Assembly: GCF_900099695.1 (NCBI RefSeq)
Contig: NZ_FNCY01000001.1
Location: forward strand, 674,250-738,249
DNA from: Propionivibrio dicarboxylicus
GTDB lineage: Bacteria; Pseudomonadota; Gammaproteobacteria; Burkholderiales; Rhodocyclaceae
Length of the DNA stretch: 64,000 nucleotides
Direction: 5' to 3'
Part shown: in pieces, positions 54,771 to 63,449 of the stretch
Position numbering within the stretch: the first letter of the stretch is position 1
How the letters are laid out: each line of letters opens with the position of its first letter
Position numbers and translations under genes: made by a program
Notes under the pieces: generated by a model
The model's input: the letters and a program-made list of their open reading frames with translations, nothing else
Databases searched by the model: none
What the model was told of the DNA's origin: nothing

Positions 54771-55400
54771 ATGCCCCTGACGCCCGAGCAGTGTCTGGCC
54801 TTTTTGGCAGCCGCGGTGCTGATCACGGTATCGCCCGGCCCCGACAACCTGATGGTCCTCAGCGTCGGCATGTCGCGCGGTCGGCGTCACGGCATGGCCT
54901 TCGGCTTGGGTTGTGCGGCCGGATGCATCAGCCATACGACGCTGGCGGCGCTGGGTATCAGCGCTCTGGTGGCGGCCTCGCCGATGGCTTTCGGGGTGCT
55001 CAAGCTCGGCGGCGGGGCGTATCTCGTCTGGCTTGGCATTCAGGCGTGGCGCAGCGGCGGCGCGGTACGAACCGATGCGGTGGCGGTGCTGCCGTCATCG
55101 CCCCGGCAATTTTTCGCCAAGGGTTTGTTGGCCAACGCGATCAATCCGAAAGTGGTGATCTTCTTCCTGTCGTTTCTGCCGCAGTTCGTCAATGTCGAGC
55201 ACGGTTCGGCGTCCGTGCAGACCGCCTGGCTGGGCCTGATCTTTACCCTGCAGTCCGCACTGATTTTCGGCGCACTCGGCTTTTTCTCCGGCAGCGTCGG
55301 GCAATGGCTGGGCCGTCATGGCAAGGCGGGCGTCTGGCTGGACCGCGCCGCCGGCACCGTGTTCGTCGCGCTTGGCGCACGCTTGATGGCGGTGCGCTGA
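54771..55400 (+). CDS. LysE/RhtB-family amino acid exporter
   Basis: The 209-residue protein has the family start ITVSPGPDNLMVLSVGMSRG, GLGCAAGCISHTTLAALG and ANAINPKVVIFFLSFLPQFV, with about six hydrophobic segments. It exports amino acids or analogues; the substrate is unknown. The ATG at 54771 follows GGAG; the in-frame start 13 codons earlier has no site. It converges on the phosphofructokinase gene with 24 bases between. Confidence 0.9.
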   Translation: MPLTPEQCLAFLAAAVLITVSPGPDNLMVLSVGMSRGRRHGMAFGLGCAAGCISHTTLAALGISALVAASPMAFGVLKLGGGAYLVWLGIQAWRSGGAVRTDAVAVLPSSPRQFFAKGLLANAINPKVVIFFLSFLPQFVNVEHGSASVQTAWLGLIFTLQSALIFGALGFFSGSVGQWLGRHGKAGVWLDRAAGTVFVALGARLMAVR

Positions 55401-55424
55401 ACGGCCTTCTGCCTGTATGAACGA

Positions 55425-56693
55425 TCAGGCCGGGAAGTGCGCGAATTCCTGGCCGGTGGCCGACAGAACGCCTTGCCACTCAGGGCTGTTGAGGTCGAGT
55501 TGCTTCTTTCGGCTGGCCAACAGTTCGATCGGGACGTGCGTGAAGATGTCGTGCTGCTGGCCGATGACCAACCCGGTCTTGCCCGCCATGGCGGCGTGAA
55601 CCGCGTTGCGGGCGAAGAAGTCGCAGAGGATCGCATCTTCGGCGCCAGCCGGAACGCTGCGGACGAGATAGCTCGGATCGATGTAGCGCAGTGTGAAGGG
55701 GATGTCCTGCTCCTTCAGGTAGGTGTGGATGCGGTCGCGCAGGAAGACGCCGATGTCCTTCGACTTGAGGTTGCCGGAGGCGTCATACTGCTTTTCGCCG
55801 CCGCTCATCAGATGCTGTCCGGCGCCTTCGGCAACCAGGATGACGGCATGGCCGCGCTTGACGATGCGCCGTTTGAGTGCGGCGAGGAAGCCGTCTTCGC
55901 CGTCGAGGACGAACGGTACTTCGGGGACCAGCGTGAAGTTGACGTCCTGGCTGGCGACCGTCGCGCCAGCGGCGATGAAGCCGGCATGGCGGCCCATGAT
56001 CTTGACGACGACGATGCCGTTTTCGACGCTATGCGCCTCGGTGTGCGCGCAGGTCAGGATGCGGGTCGCCTCTTCGACGGCGGTCAGATAGCCGAACGTA
56101 CGCGAGACGAAGGGGACGTCGTTGTCGATCGTCTTCGGGATGCCAACCACGGCAAGCGCGTGGCCGCGCAGCTTGGCCTCGTGATAGAGCGCCGCGCCGC
56201 CGCGCTGCGTGCCGTCGCCGCCGACGACGAACAGAATGTCGATCTTGCGGCGGATGAGGTTGTCGACGGCGACGCTGACGTCGACCGGGCCGCGCGAGGT
56301 GTTGAGGGCGGAACCGCCGCCCTTGTGGATGTCCTCGACGAATTCCGGCGTCAGCGGGATCGGCTCGGCGCCGCGCCAGGGATCGAGTCCCTGATAGCCA
56401 TTGACGAAGCCGAGGATTTCACGGACACCGTAGACGTGGTGGAGTTGTAGCACCAGCGAACGGATGACGTTGTTCAGACCGGGGCAGAGGCCGCCGCAGG
56501 TGACGATGCCGGCGCGTGTTTTCTTCGGGTCGAAATAGAGCATTTCCCGCGGTCCGGCGACTTCGAGCAGCAAATCGTCGCTTGGCGGTGCGTCCGGGTC
56601 GATCACGGCATTCAGGAGGACGCGGATTTTGTCGCTGACAAAGTGCGACAGCGGAGAGGGGTAGCGGGCTTCGCCGAGAACGGTGATATTCAT
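55425..56693 (-). CDS. pfkA: 6-phosphofructokinase of the ATP-type TP0108/plant-like group
   Basis: The 422-residue protein is longer than E. coli PfkA. It has GIVTCGGLCPGLNNVIRSLV, GFVNGYQGLDP, VVGGDGTQRGGAAL, GIPKTIDNDVPF and KIMGRHAGFIA. Gly in GGDGT (rather than Asp in GGDD) points to ATP as phosphate donor, while the Lys in PKTIDND is shared with pyrophosphate enzymes and with the plant-like ATP group. It is thus probably ATP-dependent, but donor use is inferred. The ATG at 56693 is chosen because the upstream frame is noise; its ribosome site is weak. Confidence 0.88.
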   Translation of the reverse strand: MNITVLGEARYPSPLSHFVSDKIRVLLNAVIDPDAPPSDDLLLEVAGPREMLYFDPKKTRAGIVTCGGLCPGLNNVIRSLVLQLHHVYGVREILGFVNGYQGLDPWRGAEPIPLTPEFVEDIHKGGGSALNTSRGPVDVSVAVDNLIRRKIDILFVVGGDGTQRGGAALYHEAKLRGHALAVVGIPKTIDNDVPFVSRTFGYLTAVEEATRILTCAHTEAHSVENGIVVVKIMGRHAGFIAAGATVASQDVNFTLVPEVPFVLDGEDGFLAALKRRIVKRGHAVILVAEGAGQHLMSGGEKQYDASGNLKSKDIGVFLRDRIHTYLKEQDIPFTLRYIDPSYLVRSVPAGAEDAILCDFFARNAVHAAMAGKTGLVIGQQHDIFTHVPIELLASRKKQLDLNSPEWQGVLSATGQEFAHFPA

Positions 56694-56794
56694 GCCGGGG
56701 CCTTTACGCTGGAAGGCGGGAGAGCGCCTAGTATCCACTGATGCAGGCGCTCGGGTCAAACGGACGTTTGGTGTGATCGGGTACAATCCGCGCC

Positions 56795-57199
56795 ATGAAA
56801 ATATCCAGACGAATTGCCGGCGTGCTCTTGCTGTTGCTGGCCAGCGCTTCCGCCCGAGCCGAATGGCAGGAACTTTCGCGTTTCGACGACGGCATGCGGG
56901 TCTATGTCGACCGCGCCAGCGTTCGTCGCGAAGGCGACACGGGGCAGGTGCTGCATCTGGTGCGCTGGGCCGAACCGCAGGAGGAAGAGGGTCAGCCGGC
57001 GTATCGGTCGACCGTGGTACGCACCGTGTATGACTGCATCAACAAGCGTGAGCGCTATCTGTCGTCCCTCTCCTTTACCGGCCCGATGGGCGACGGCATC
57101 AAGGTCGCGGCCGACGGCCAGGAAGCCGAGCGCTGGTATACGATTTCCGAGGCGTCGATGGAAGAGGCCTTGTGGAAGGTGGCCTGTCAGGTCCGCTGA
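56795..57199 (+). CDS. Secreted small protein, surface-adhesin E-like
   Basis: The 134-residue protein has a clear signal peptide (about residues 1-22, cut after ARA) and a small domain with WQELSRFDDGMRVYVDRASV, VRWAEPQ, STVVRTVYDCINKRERYLS and ISEASMEEALWKVAC. It resembles the short adhesin-E-like domains of many betaproteobacterial periplasmic proteins. Two cysteines near the middle and end may form a disulfide. Function unknown; it is transcribed alone. Confidence 0.75.
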   Translation: MKISRRIAGVLLLLLASASARAEWQELSRFDDGMRVYVDRASVRREGDTGQVLHLVRWAEPQEEEGQPAYRSTVVRTVYDCINKRERYLSSLSFTGPMGDGIKVAADGQEAERWYTISEASMEEALWKVACQVR

Positions 57200-57230
57200 G
57201 TGGACGACAAGCCGCCTTCACCTGAAGGTG

Positions 57231-57806
57231 TCAGAGATGCAGGTAGCCCATCGCGCCGGTGATCACGCCGAGCGCGCTGGCGCCGTAAACGCCGACGAGT
57301 AGCCAGCGCTTGCGGGTGAGCAAGGTGATGGCCGAGAGGGCGATGGCAATTTGCAGCAAGGTGGTGGCAAGCGCCCAGCGTTCGTGCACATGCATTTCGA
57401 TTTCGCTCTTCTCGTCGGCAGCTTTAGCCTTGGCTTCGAGCTTTTCCGCGTCGAGCTTGATTTCTTCTTTTTCCTTCTTGTAGCGGGCGACCTCCTGCGC
57501 GTATTTTTCGCGGTCGTCGCCGCGCGTCAGCACGATCGACAATTCGGCGAGGTTTTGCTTGTTGCTTTTCGCCTGGTAATAGTTCCACTGGTTGGATGCT
57601 GAGGTTTTCTGGATCGCGGCCTCGTTTTTGTACAGCAGGGCCGAATTCTGGCTGTGGCCACCCATGTAGCCGAAGATGGCGCCAACCGTCGACAGGATTG
57701 CCGTCAGCACGGCGACGCGCGCGGTGAAGGGGTCGCCGCCGTGTTGCGCGACGTGTTCGACTTCGTGATCGTGGGGGCCGTGAACATGGAAACCGTGGCC
57801 GGACAT
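57231..57806 (-). CDS. DUF4337-family membrane protein
   Basis: The 191-residue protein has a His-rich N-terminus (HGFHVHGPHDHEVEH), one hydrophobic segment near 30-48, a charged coiled coil at about 75-140 (EVARYKKEKEEIKLDAEKLEAK), and two membrane segments at the C-terminus. This is the pattern of the DUF4337 family. The function is unknown. The His cluster may bind metal, which is inference. The ATG at 57806 fits the family start. Confidence 0.8.
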   Translation of the reverse strand: MSGHGFHVHGPHDHEVEHVAQHGGDPFTARVAVLTAILSTVGAIFGYMGGHSQNSALLYKNEAAIQKTSASNQWNYYQAKSNKQNLAELSIVLTRGDDREKYAQEVARYKKEKEEIKLDAEKLEAKAKAADEKSEIEMHVHERWALATTLLQIAIALSAITLLTRKRWLLVGVYGASALGVITGAMGYLHL

Positions 57807-58078
57807 GGCGTTCCTTCCCGAGAAATGAACTGAAAAATAAGTGCGGCGAAGTATCTCCGTCGTCGCTCTTTTCGTCAATCGGGGGATGGTGACCCAAAGC
57901 CGGCAGGAGCGAACAGTTCTGCCATAATATTGCTTCGCCAATCTCCCCGCGCGGGGTAGTGTCTTTGTGGCGTCCGGTAGCCGTATGCCTGGGCGTCGGT
58001 CCGTTTAGGTTTTCCGGCCTGACGTAGCGCGGGGTGATTGTGGTCTGCGGTTGAATTGAGCGAGGGAGCGTTTCGAGC

Positions 58079-58441
58079 ATGGAGTTTGCCGTCATCTGCC
58101 TGTGTGCCGAATGGTGCGGAACTTGTCGCGAGTACCGGGCAGGGTTCGAGGCGTTGGCGGATGAGTTCCCGGAGATGCGTTTCCACTGGGTCGATATCGA
58201 GGATCAGGCAGACGAGATGGGTGATCTCGATGTCGAGAATTTTCCGACGGTATTGATCCGGCGCGGTGGGGATGTCCTGTTTTTCGGGACGATGCTGCCG
58301 CACCATGGCGTGTTGAAGCGGATGCTTGAGACCTTCGCTGAGCAGTCGCTCGACGAGAGTCGGCGCTATGCCCGTTCTGCGCCGGAGCGTTTGCTCTGGC
58401 AGAGCGATGCCGATTTGGTGGGGCTGGCGGCGAATGGCTGA
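58079..58441 (+). CDS. Thioredoxin-like protein
   Basis: The 120-residue protein has a thioredoxin fold with active site EWCGTC (Cys13 and Cys16) and the cis-proline in ENFPTVLI. It is slightly longer at the C-terminus than thioredoxin and has no signal peptide. It overlaps the hybrid histidine kinase gene by eight bases, so the two are made together, which hints at a redox link to the kinase; that is inference. Confidence 0.88.
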   Translation: MEFAVICLCAEWCGTCREYRAGFEALADEFPEMRFHWVDIEDQADEMGDLDVENFPTVLIRRGGDVLFFGTMLPHHGVLKRMLETFAEQSLDESRRYARSAPERLLWQSDADLVGLAANG

Positions 58442-60968
58442 GCGCCGGCATCCGAATCAGGTGGTGCCGCTGATGTTGGCACCCTGGCTGCTGGTGGTCG
58501 CGGTGATGTCGATGCTCTTGCTGCTGGGCGGGCAACTCTGGCTGAGTTACCGCGATCAGGTCAACACGGCGGAAATAAGTGCCTACAACCTGGCGGCGTT
58601 GTTCGAGGCGCGTTTTGAGGCGCGCTTGCGCCAGATTGACGCCGAACTCATCGCGCTTCGGCGTGATATTTCCGCCGACGTCCTCCGTCCTGGTGCGGTC
58701 GTGCGTCATCGGACCGGCATGAATGCGAGTCTGGAGCGGCGCATGATCAACCGAGACGACATGGTCGGTTATCGCGTGGTCGATGCGGGCGGCAATCTGT
58801 TGTATTTTTCCGGCGCGCTGGATATCAGTCGGATGAATGTCGTGGATCGCTCGTATTTCCGCCAATTGCGCGAAGATCCAAGCGATCGTCTGGTTATTTC
58901 CGAGGTGCTGGCAGGGCGGGGGGTTCGTAAAGACGTGCTGGTGCTGGCACGAGGCCTGCGCAATGACAAGGGAGACTTCCTTGGGGTTGTCTATGGTTCG
59001 ATCGACCTCGGCTTCTATCGGCGTCAGTTTTCCGCGCTTGAACTGGGACACTACGGTTTGATTGCGTTGCGTCGGGACGACCACTCGCTGGTGATCCGCT
59101 CTCCGGATCTGCCGGGAGACGTCAACACCGCGTTACCGTCCGAACATCCTGTGGTGCGGAGATTGGCTCTGCCGGAGCGGCTTACCACATTGCACTACGA
59201 AGCTGCGCCGGATTATGTCCCGCGCATCATGAGCATCGTCAGGATGCGGGATTTTCCGTTCTACTTCGCGGTGGGGCTGGGCAAGAACGAAGTGCTGGAA
59301 GTCTGGTATCAGCAAGTCGTTGGCGTTGTCGTTTCGGCCGCCATGGTGTTCACCCTTCTGGGCGTCCTGTTGATGCGGTTGCGGCGAGCTCAGGCGCATC
59401 AGCAGCAGGTACTGAGCGAGCTTGCGGTGAGCGAATCGCAGTTTCGCGAGCTCACTCAGTTGGTGCCGGTCGGAATTGCCCGGTTTGACGACGCCGGCAA
59501 TTGCACCTATGTGAATGACCGTTGCGCGGCGATCGCCGGGCGCAACCGGGAGGAAATGACCGGTTCGGACTGGACGGGCTTCGTGCATCGCGAAGATCGA
59601 TCCGGCCTTCCCCGTCGCAGCATGGTTGGCCGCATCCTGCAGCGTCCGTATGCCTGCGAACTTCGTTTTGTCCAACCGGGCGGCACCTTGGCCTATGTTC
59701 AGGTCGAGATCAGGGCCGGCGTCGCCTCGGACGGCAGTGTGCAGGGGTATCTTGCGGCGCTGACGGATATCACCCAGCGCAAGCGGACAGAGGCCGAGTT
59801 GCTCGAAGCCAAGCAGCGCGCCGAGAATGCCGACCTCGGCAAGACGCGCTTCCTGGCAGCGGCCAGCCACGATCTGCGTCAGCCGATTCAGGCGATCAAC
59901 CTGTTTCTCGATGCCTTGCGTCGTACCGATCTGAGCCCGGAACAGAAGGCGATTGCCGATTTTCTGTCGCGCTCGGGGCATGCGCTGAGTGAATTGCTCT
60001 ACTCCCTGCTCGATCTTTCCAAGCTTGACTCCGGTCAGATCAAGCCGCAGCCGCGTTGCGTCGAGTTGGAAGAGATTTTCCGTGCGATCGACGCTGAATT
60101 CTCGACCTTGGCACGGCAGAAAAATCTCCGGTTCAAGCTGTTTTTCCCCTTCGCGCCAACAGTGTTGTTCATCGACACCGGTCTGCTTATGAGTATCGTG
60201 CGCAATCTGATCGACAACGCCTTGAAATACACCGAGCGCGGCGGCGTTCTGGTCGGTGCGCGCAAGCGCCGCGGGCGCATGGTGATTCAGGTGTGGGATA
60301 CCGGCGTGGGGATCGATCCGCGCGATGGTGATCGAATATTCGAAGAAAGCTATCAGGTCAGCGATTCGGTGCTCGACCGCAGCAAGGGCTTGGGGCTCGG
60401 GCTGACCATTGCTCGGCGCATGGCGCAATTGTTGGAGTGCGAATTGTCGTATCGTTCGCGACCGGGACAGGGATCCGTTTTCGAAGTAATGCTACCGGCG
60501 TATGAGATTCCGGTCGCCGCCGCCATTCCGGCAATTAAGCCGGTGGCATCCGTTCCTCGTGGCGTGGACGAGTCCTTGCTGGCGGGATGGTCGGTGGTCG
60601 TGGTGGAAGATGATCCGATGGTTGCCAAGGCGATCGAGTTGTCGCTCGACGAGTTTGGTGTCAGCACTCAACTCTATGATTCCGCCGAGCGCGCACTCGG
60701 CGCGCAAGCGGTTCTGGCTGCAGATTTTTATCTGTCCGACCTGAATCTCCCAGGGATGGACGGCATGGCGTTCCTTACCGCCGTGCAGGAACGACGGACG
60801 ACGCCGGTGCAGGCGGTCTTGATGACCGGCGAGGCGCTTCGGCGCGAGATAATTGCTGCGTCATCGCCCTGGCCCGTCCTCCTCAAGCCGGTCGAAATGG
60901 TGGATTTGCTGGCGGCGATGAGTGTCGCGGCGAGAAATGGAATAGATCGACAAGCCTTGGTGGGGTGA
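58434..60968 (+). CDS. Hybrid sensor histidine kinase (Cache/PDC-PAS-HisKA-HATPase-REC)
   Basis: The 844-residue protein has a membrane helix near 15-36, a periplasmic PDC/Cache-like sensor of about 250 residues (VVDAGGNLLYFSGALD, VVDRSYFRQLRED), a second helix near 290-315, a PAS domain, then the kinase core with His479 in AAASHDLRQPI, an ATPase domain (NLIDNALKYTERGG, DTGVGIDPRD, GLGLGLTIARRM) and a C-terminal receiver with the Asp in YLSDLNLPGMDG. It senses an outside signal, unknown here. A LuxR-type regulator gene two genes on is the likely output. Confidence 0.92.
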   Translation: MAERRHPNQVVPLMLAPWLLVVAVMSMLLLLGGQLWLSYRDQVNTAEISAYNLAALFEARFEARLRQIDAELIALRRDISADVLRPGAVVRHRTGMNASLERRMINRDDMVGYRVVDAGGNLLYFSGALDISRMNVVDRSYFRQLREDPSDRLVISEVLAGRGVRKDVLVLARGLRNDKGDFLGVVYGSIDLGFYRRQFSALELGHYGLIALRRDDHSLVIRSPDLPGDVNTALPSEHPVVRRLALPERLTTLHYEAAPDYVPRIMSIVRMRDFPFYFAVGLGKNEVLEVWYQQVVGVVVSAAMVFTLLGVLLMRLRRAQAHQQQVLSELAVSESQFRELTQLVPVGIARFDDAGNCTYVNDRCAAIAGRNREEMTGSDWTGFVHREDRSGLPRRSMVGRILQRPYACELRFVQPGGTLAYVQVEIRAGVASDGSVQGYLAALTDITQRKRTEAELLEAKQRAENADLGKTRFLAAASHDLRQPIQAINLFLDALRRTDLSPEQKAIADFLSRSGHALSELLYSLLDLSKLDSGQIKPQPRCVELEEIFRAIDAEFSTLARQKNLRFKLFFPFAPTVLFIDTGLLMSIVRNLIDNALKYTERGGVLVGARKRRGRMVIQVWDTGVGIDPRDGDRIFEESYQVSDSVLDRSKGLGLGLTIARRMAQLLECELSYRSRPGQGSVFEVMLPAYEIPVAAAIPAIKPVASVPRGVDESLLAGWSVVVVEDDPMVAKAIELSLDEFGVSTQLYDSAERALGAQAVLAADFYLSDLNLPGMDGMAFLTAVQERRTTPVQAVLMTGEALRREIIAASSPWPVLLKPVEMVDLLAAMSVAARNGIDRQALVG

Positions 60969-60972
60969 TGGC

Positions 60973-61449
60973 ATGTATTTCGGGCGGAAGTCGTTGGTCT
61001 TGCTCTGCGCGTTATTTCTCTCAAATATTTCTGTACGGGCCGATATCAGCGAGGGCGATTGTGTCGTTTTGCGTGAAGGCGGTGAGGGTCGTTTGCTTAA
61101 ATCCCCGACGTTCTGGGTGAAAGGCGTGGTGAGCGAAATACACCGTGAGCGACAGTCGGTGAAGGAATGTCCTGCGGCTGCCAGGGCTGGGTCGGCGGTG
61201 ACGCGGGAAGCCTTGTGGCAACTGGCGCGCGCGACGCCCTGCGTGTTCGGGCGGGTCGAAGGCGATTCCGCCGATGTCGATGTGACGCGGGCGCGGATCG
61301 TCGTGGAATCGTGGGAGACGCCGTGGACGGCAGCACACGGCGAAACCGGACTCCTCTTTCGCGGCACCTATATTGGTGAGCCGCTCATCAAGGGCGGTGC
61401 GATCGAAATGCCGGTCGATTGGCTCAAGTCATGCGCGGTGCAGCCATAG
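60973..61449 (+). CDS. Predicted secreted protein of unknown function
   Basis: The 158-residue protein has a signal peptide (about residues 1-23, ending VRA) and then a soluble domain with three cysteines, beginning ISEGDCVVLREGGEGRLL. I do not recognise a family. It lies four bases after the hybrid kinase gene and before the LuxR-type regulator, so it probably belongs to this signalling operon, perhaps as a periplasmic partner of the sensor. Confidence 0.7.
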   Translation: MYFGRKSLVLLCALFLSNISVRADISEGDCVVLREGGEGRLLKSPTFWVKGVVSEIHRERQSVKECPAAARAGSAVTREALWQLARATPCVFGRVEGDSADVDVTRARIVVESWETPWTAAHGETGLLFRGTYIGEPLIKGGAIEMPVDWLKSCAVQP

Positions 61450-61509
61450 TTCCGTTGTTTCCTAGCGTGCTATAGTTTGCCGCAAATCAATTCAGCGGTT
61501 CGTTCCCGT

Positions 61510-62154
61510 ATGCTCAAACTGCTCATCGTCGAAGATCATGCCTTGGTACGCGAGGGCTTGGCGCAAACGCTGCGCCAACTCGAGTCCGATGTTACGGTAC
61601 TTGAAGCGGCGGATTGCGATATCGCCAGTCAGCGATTACAAGAGTCCGGTTCGGTGGATTTGATGCTGCTGGACCTCGGTTTGCCGCGGCTGGATGGGCT
61701 GTCATATCTGGCCACCTTGCACAAACGTTATCCGGATATGCCCGTCGTGATTCTTTCTGCTTTTGACGATGCGGCGACCGTGGGCAAAGCGATGAGAGCC
61801 GGCGCTGCCGGCTTTGTTTCGAAGACGTATTCCAGCGAGCGCCTTCTGGAAGCTTTGCGTGAGGTGTTGGCCGGGCGGCCGCTGGCGTCTGCCGGTCTTG
61901 CCTTGTCGACGGTGGTGACGCCCAAGAGCGCTGCCGCACGCAAGATCGACCCGTCGGAAATTGGTCTGACGGGGCGGCAAATTGAGGTGCTCAGGTTGAT
62001 GGCGCATGGCAAGTCGAACCGCGACATTGCGGCCTTGCTTGGTTTGTCCGAAGGAACGGTCAAAGTCCACATGACCGCCATATTCAAGGCGCTCGGCGTA
62101 TCCAGTCGCACGCAGGCGATGGTGACTATCAGCCAGAATGGTATCCGGCTCTAG
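61510..62154 (+). CDS. NarL/LuxR-family response regulator
   Basis: The 214-residue protein has a receiver domain (LLIVEDHALVREGL, phospho-Asp at about 55 in LMLLDLGLPRLDG, lysine in FVSKTYSSERLL) and a LuxR-type helix-turn-helix (LTGRQIEVLRLMAHGKSNRDIAALLGLSE begins near 155, given here in part). It should bind DNA when phosphorylated, most likely by the hybrid kinase encoded just before. The ATG at 61510 is preferred over one 11 codons earlier. Confidence 0.93.
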   Translation: MLKLLIVEDHALVREGLAQTLRQLESDVTVLEAADCDIASQRLQESGSVDLMLLDLGLPRLDGLSYLATLHKRYPDMPVVILSAFDDAATVGKAMRAGAAGFVSKTYSSERLLEALREVLAGRPLASAGLALSTVVTPKSAAARKIDPSEIGLTGRQIEVLRLMAHGKSNRDIAALLGLSEGTVKVHMTAIFKALGVSSRTQAMVTISQNGIRL

Positions 62155-62157
62155 TTC

Positions 62158-62967
62158 TCAAGGAATCCGATAACAGTAAAGTTGCGTCTGGCGGGTGTCG
62201 TCGACCTGAATGATCTCGGTCGGCGAGACGTCGGGGATTGCGAACGAATTGCTGACGAGAATTGATCCTGGCTTCATTTCACGCAGAGCCTTTTGCCAAA
62301 GCGCCGCCATCGGGGCGGGCGAGAGGAAGGCGTAAACACCGTCATAGTCGCCCAAAGATTGGTCCCAAAGGTTGGCGTGCTGCCAGAGAATGTTGGCAAT
62401 TCCGCGCGTACGGATTCGTCCGATCGCCCATGAGGCCGGCGCGTTCTCCACGCCAGTGAAGTGTTTGTCGGGCAGTGCTTGGGCGAGTGGTACAAGCGTG
62501 CTGGCGATGCCTGCGCCAAGGTCGACGAAGCGCACCCCCGGATGCTGCCGCAGGAGATCGCTCAGAGTTTCGACGGTCGCTGCGTTGCTGAGATACAGGG
62601 GGATGCGGCCGCTGGCGGCGCCGCGGAAGAACAGCAATAAGGCGATGAAGCCGAGCAGAAACCACCCGGGTGGGATGTCGAGGCGCGAAACGGCCCAGGC
62701 GGCCGGCACGAAAAGCGCATGAATCCAGAGCCACCAACTCGGTTGGTGGCTGAGGCGGGCAAGGAGCAGAGCGACTGCGCCAATGCCGAACGCTGTTTCT
62801 GGCCAGGGCAGGGGTTCGCTCCGGAGTCCGAAATAGGGCCAGGCGAGCGACAAGACGAGGATGACGGCGGCACCCTGGACGGCGCATTGTCGAAGCATCG
62901 TGCGCGGGGGGGCGGTGGGTTCGGTGCCTGTTGCGTCGGCGTTTGGCTCGTAATTGTCTGTGGGCAT
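62158..62967 (-). CDS. Membrane-anchored class I methyltransferase-like protein
   Basis: The 269-residue protein has three to four N-terminal membrane segments (about residues 25-125), then a SAM-binding fold with VRFVDLGAGIASTLVPLAQ, HFTGVENAPASWAIGR and GDYDGVYAFLSPAPMAALW. The target is unknown. The ATG at 62967 is preferred to an in-frame TTG at 62985. It converges on the LuxR-type regulator with three bases between stops. Confidence 0.82.
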   Translation of the reverse strand: MPTDNYEPNADATGTEPTAPPRTMLRQCAVQGAAVILVLSLAWPYFGLRSEPLPWPETAFGIGAVALLLARLSHQPSWWLWIHALFVPAAWAVSRLDIPPGWFLLGFIALLLFFRGAASGRIPLYLSNAATVETLSDLLRQHPGVRFVDLGAGIASTLVPLAQALPDKHFTGVENAPASWAIGRIRTRGIANILWQHANLWDQSLGDYDGVYAFLSPAPMAALWQKALREMKPGSILVSNSFAIPDVSPTEIIQVDDTRQTQLYCYRIP

Positions 62968-63042
62968 GAATGGCAAAATAGTCAAAATATCTCGAAACAG
63001 GGCGCAGATATTGCTATAATTCTACTCTTATCGGAAAGGCAC

Positions 63043-63071
63043 TTGACAAAGTGCAGCGAGTGCACCATACT
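63043..63071 (+). promoter_or_regulatory. Sigma-70 promoter of the tRNA-tuf operon
   Basis: TTGACA (63043-63048) and CATACT (63066-63071) are 17 bases apart, and the first tRNA begins 16 bases later. A perfect -35 suits a strongly expressed stable-RNA unit. A TGCTATAAT sequence at 63012-63020 might be a second start. Confidence 0.75.
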
Positions 63072-63086
63072 TGCTGGTTCCGAGTT

Positions 63087-63171
63087 GGAGGGATACCCAA
63101 GCGGTCAACGGGAACAGACTGTAAATCTGTCGGCTCTGCCTTCGAAGGTTCGAATCCTTCTCCCTCCACCA
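63087..63171 (+). tRNA. tRNA-Tyr (anticodon GTA)
   Basis: An 85-base cloverleaf with GGAGGGA/TCCCTCC acceptor stem, a long variable arm as expected for tRNA-Tyr, anticodon loop CTGTAAA, GGTTCGAATCC T-arm and encoded CCA end. Confidence 0.97.
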
Positions 63172-63231
63172 AGAATTCCGCCGTGTCTGGTTGTGATTGC
63201 AGTAAGTTGGTTGCAGCGGGGTGATGGTTTC

Positions 63232-63305
63232 GCGGGTGTAGCTCAATGGTAGAGCTGAAGCCTTCCAAGCTTAAGACGAGGGTTCGATTCCCTTCACCCG
63301 CTCCA
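63232..63305 (+). tRNA. tRNA-Gly (anticodon TCC)
   Basis: A 74-base cloverleaf with GCGGGTG/CACCCGC acceptor stem, anticodon loop CTTCCAA, GGTTCGATTCC T-arm and encoded CCA. Confidence 0.97.
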
Positions 63306-63335
63306 TGTTGCGGCAGGTTTTACGACAAGCAGGGC

Positions 63336-63410
<75 letters not shown>

Positions 63411-63449
63411 CGAATTGGCCTTTATTTTTAACGTATCGAGGTACCGGCT

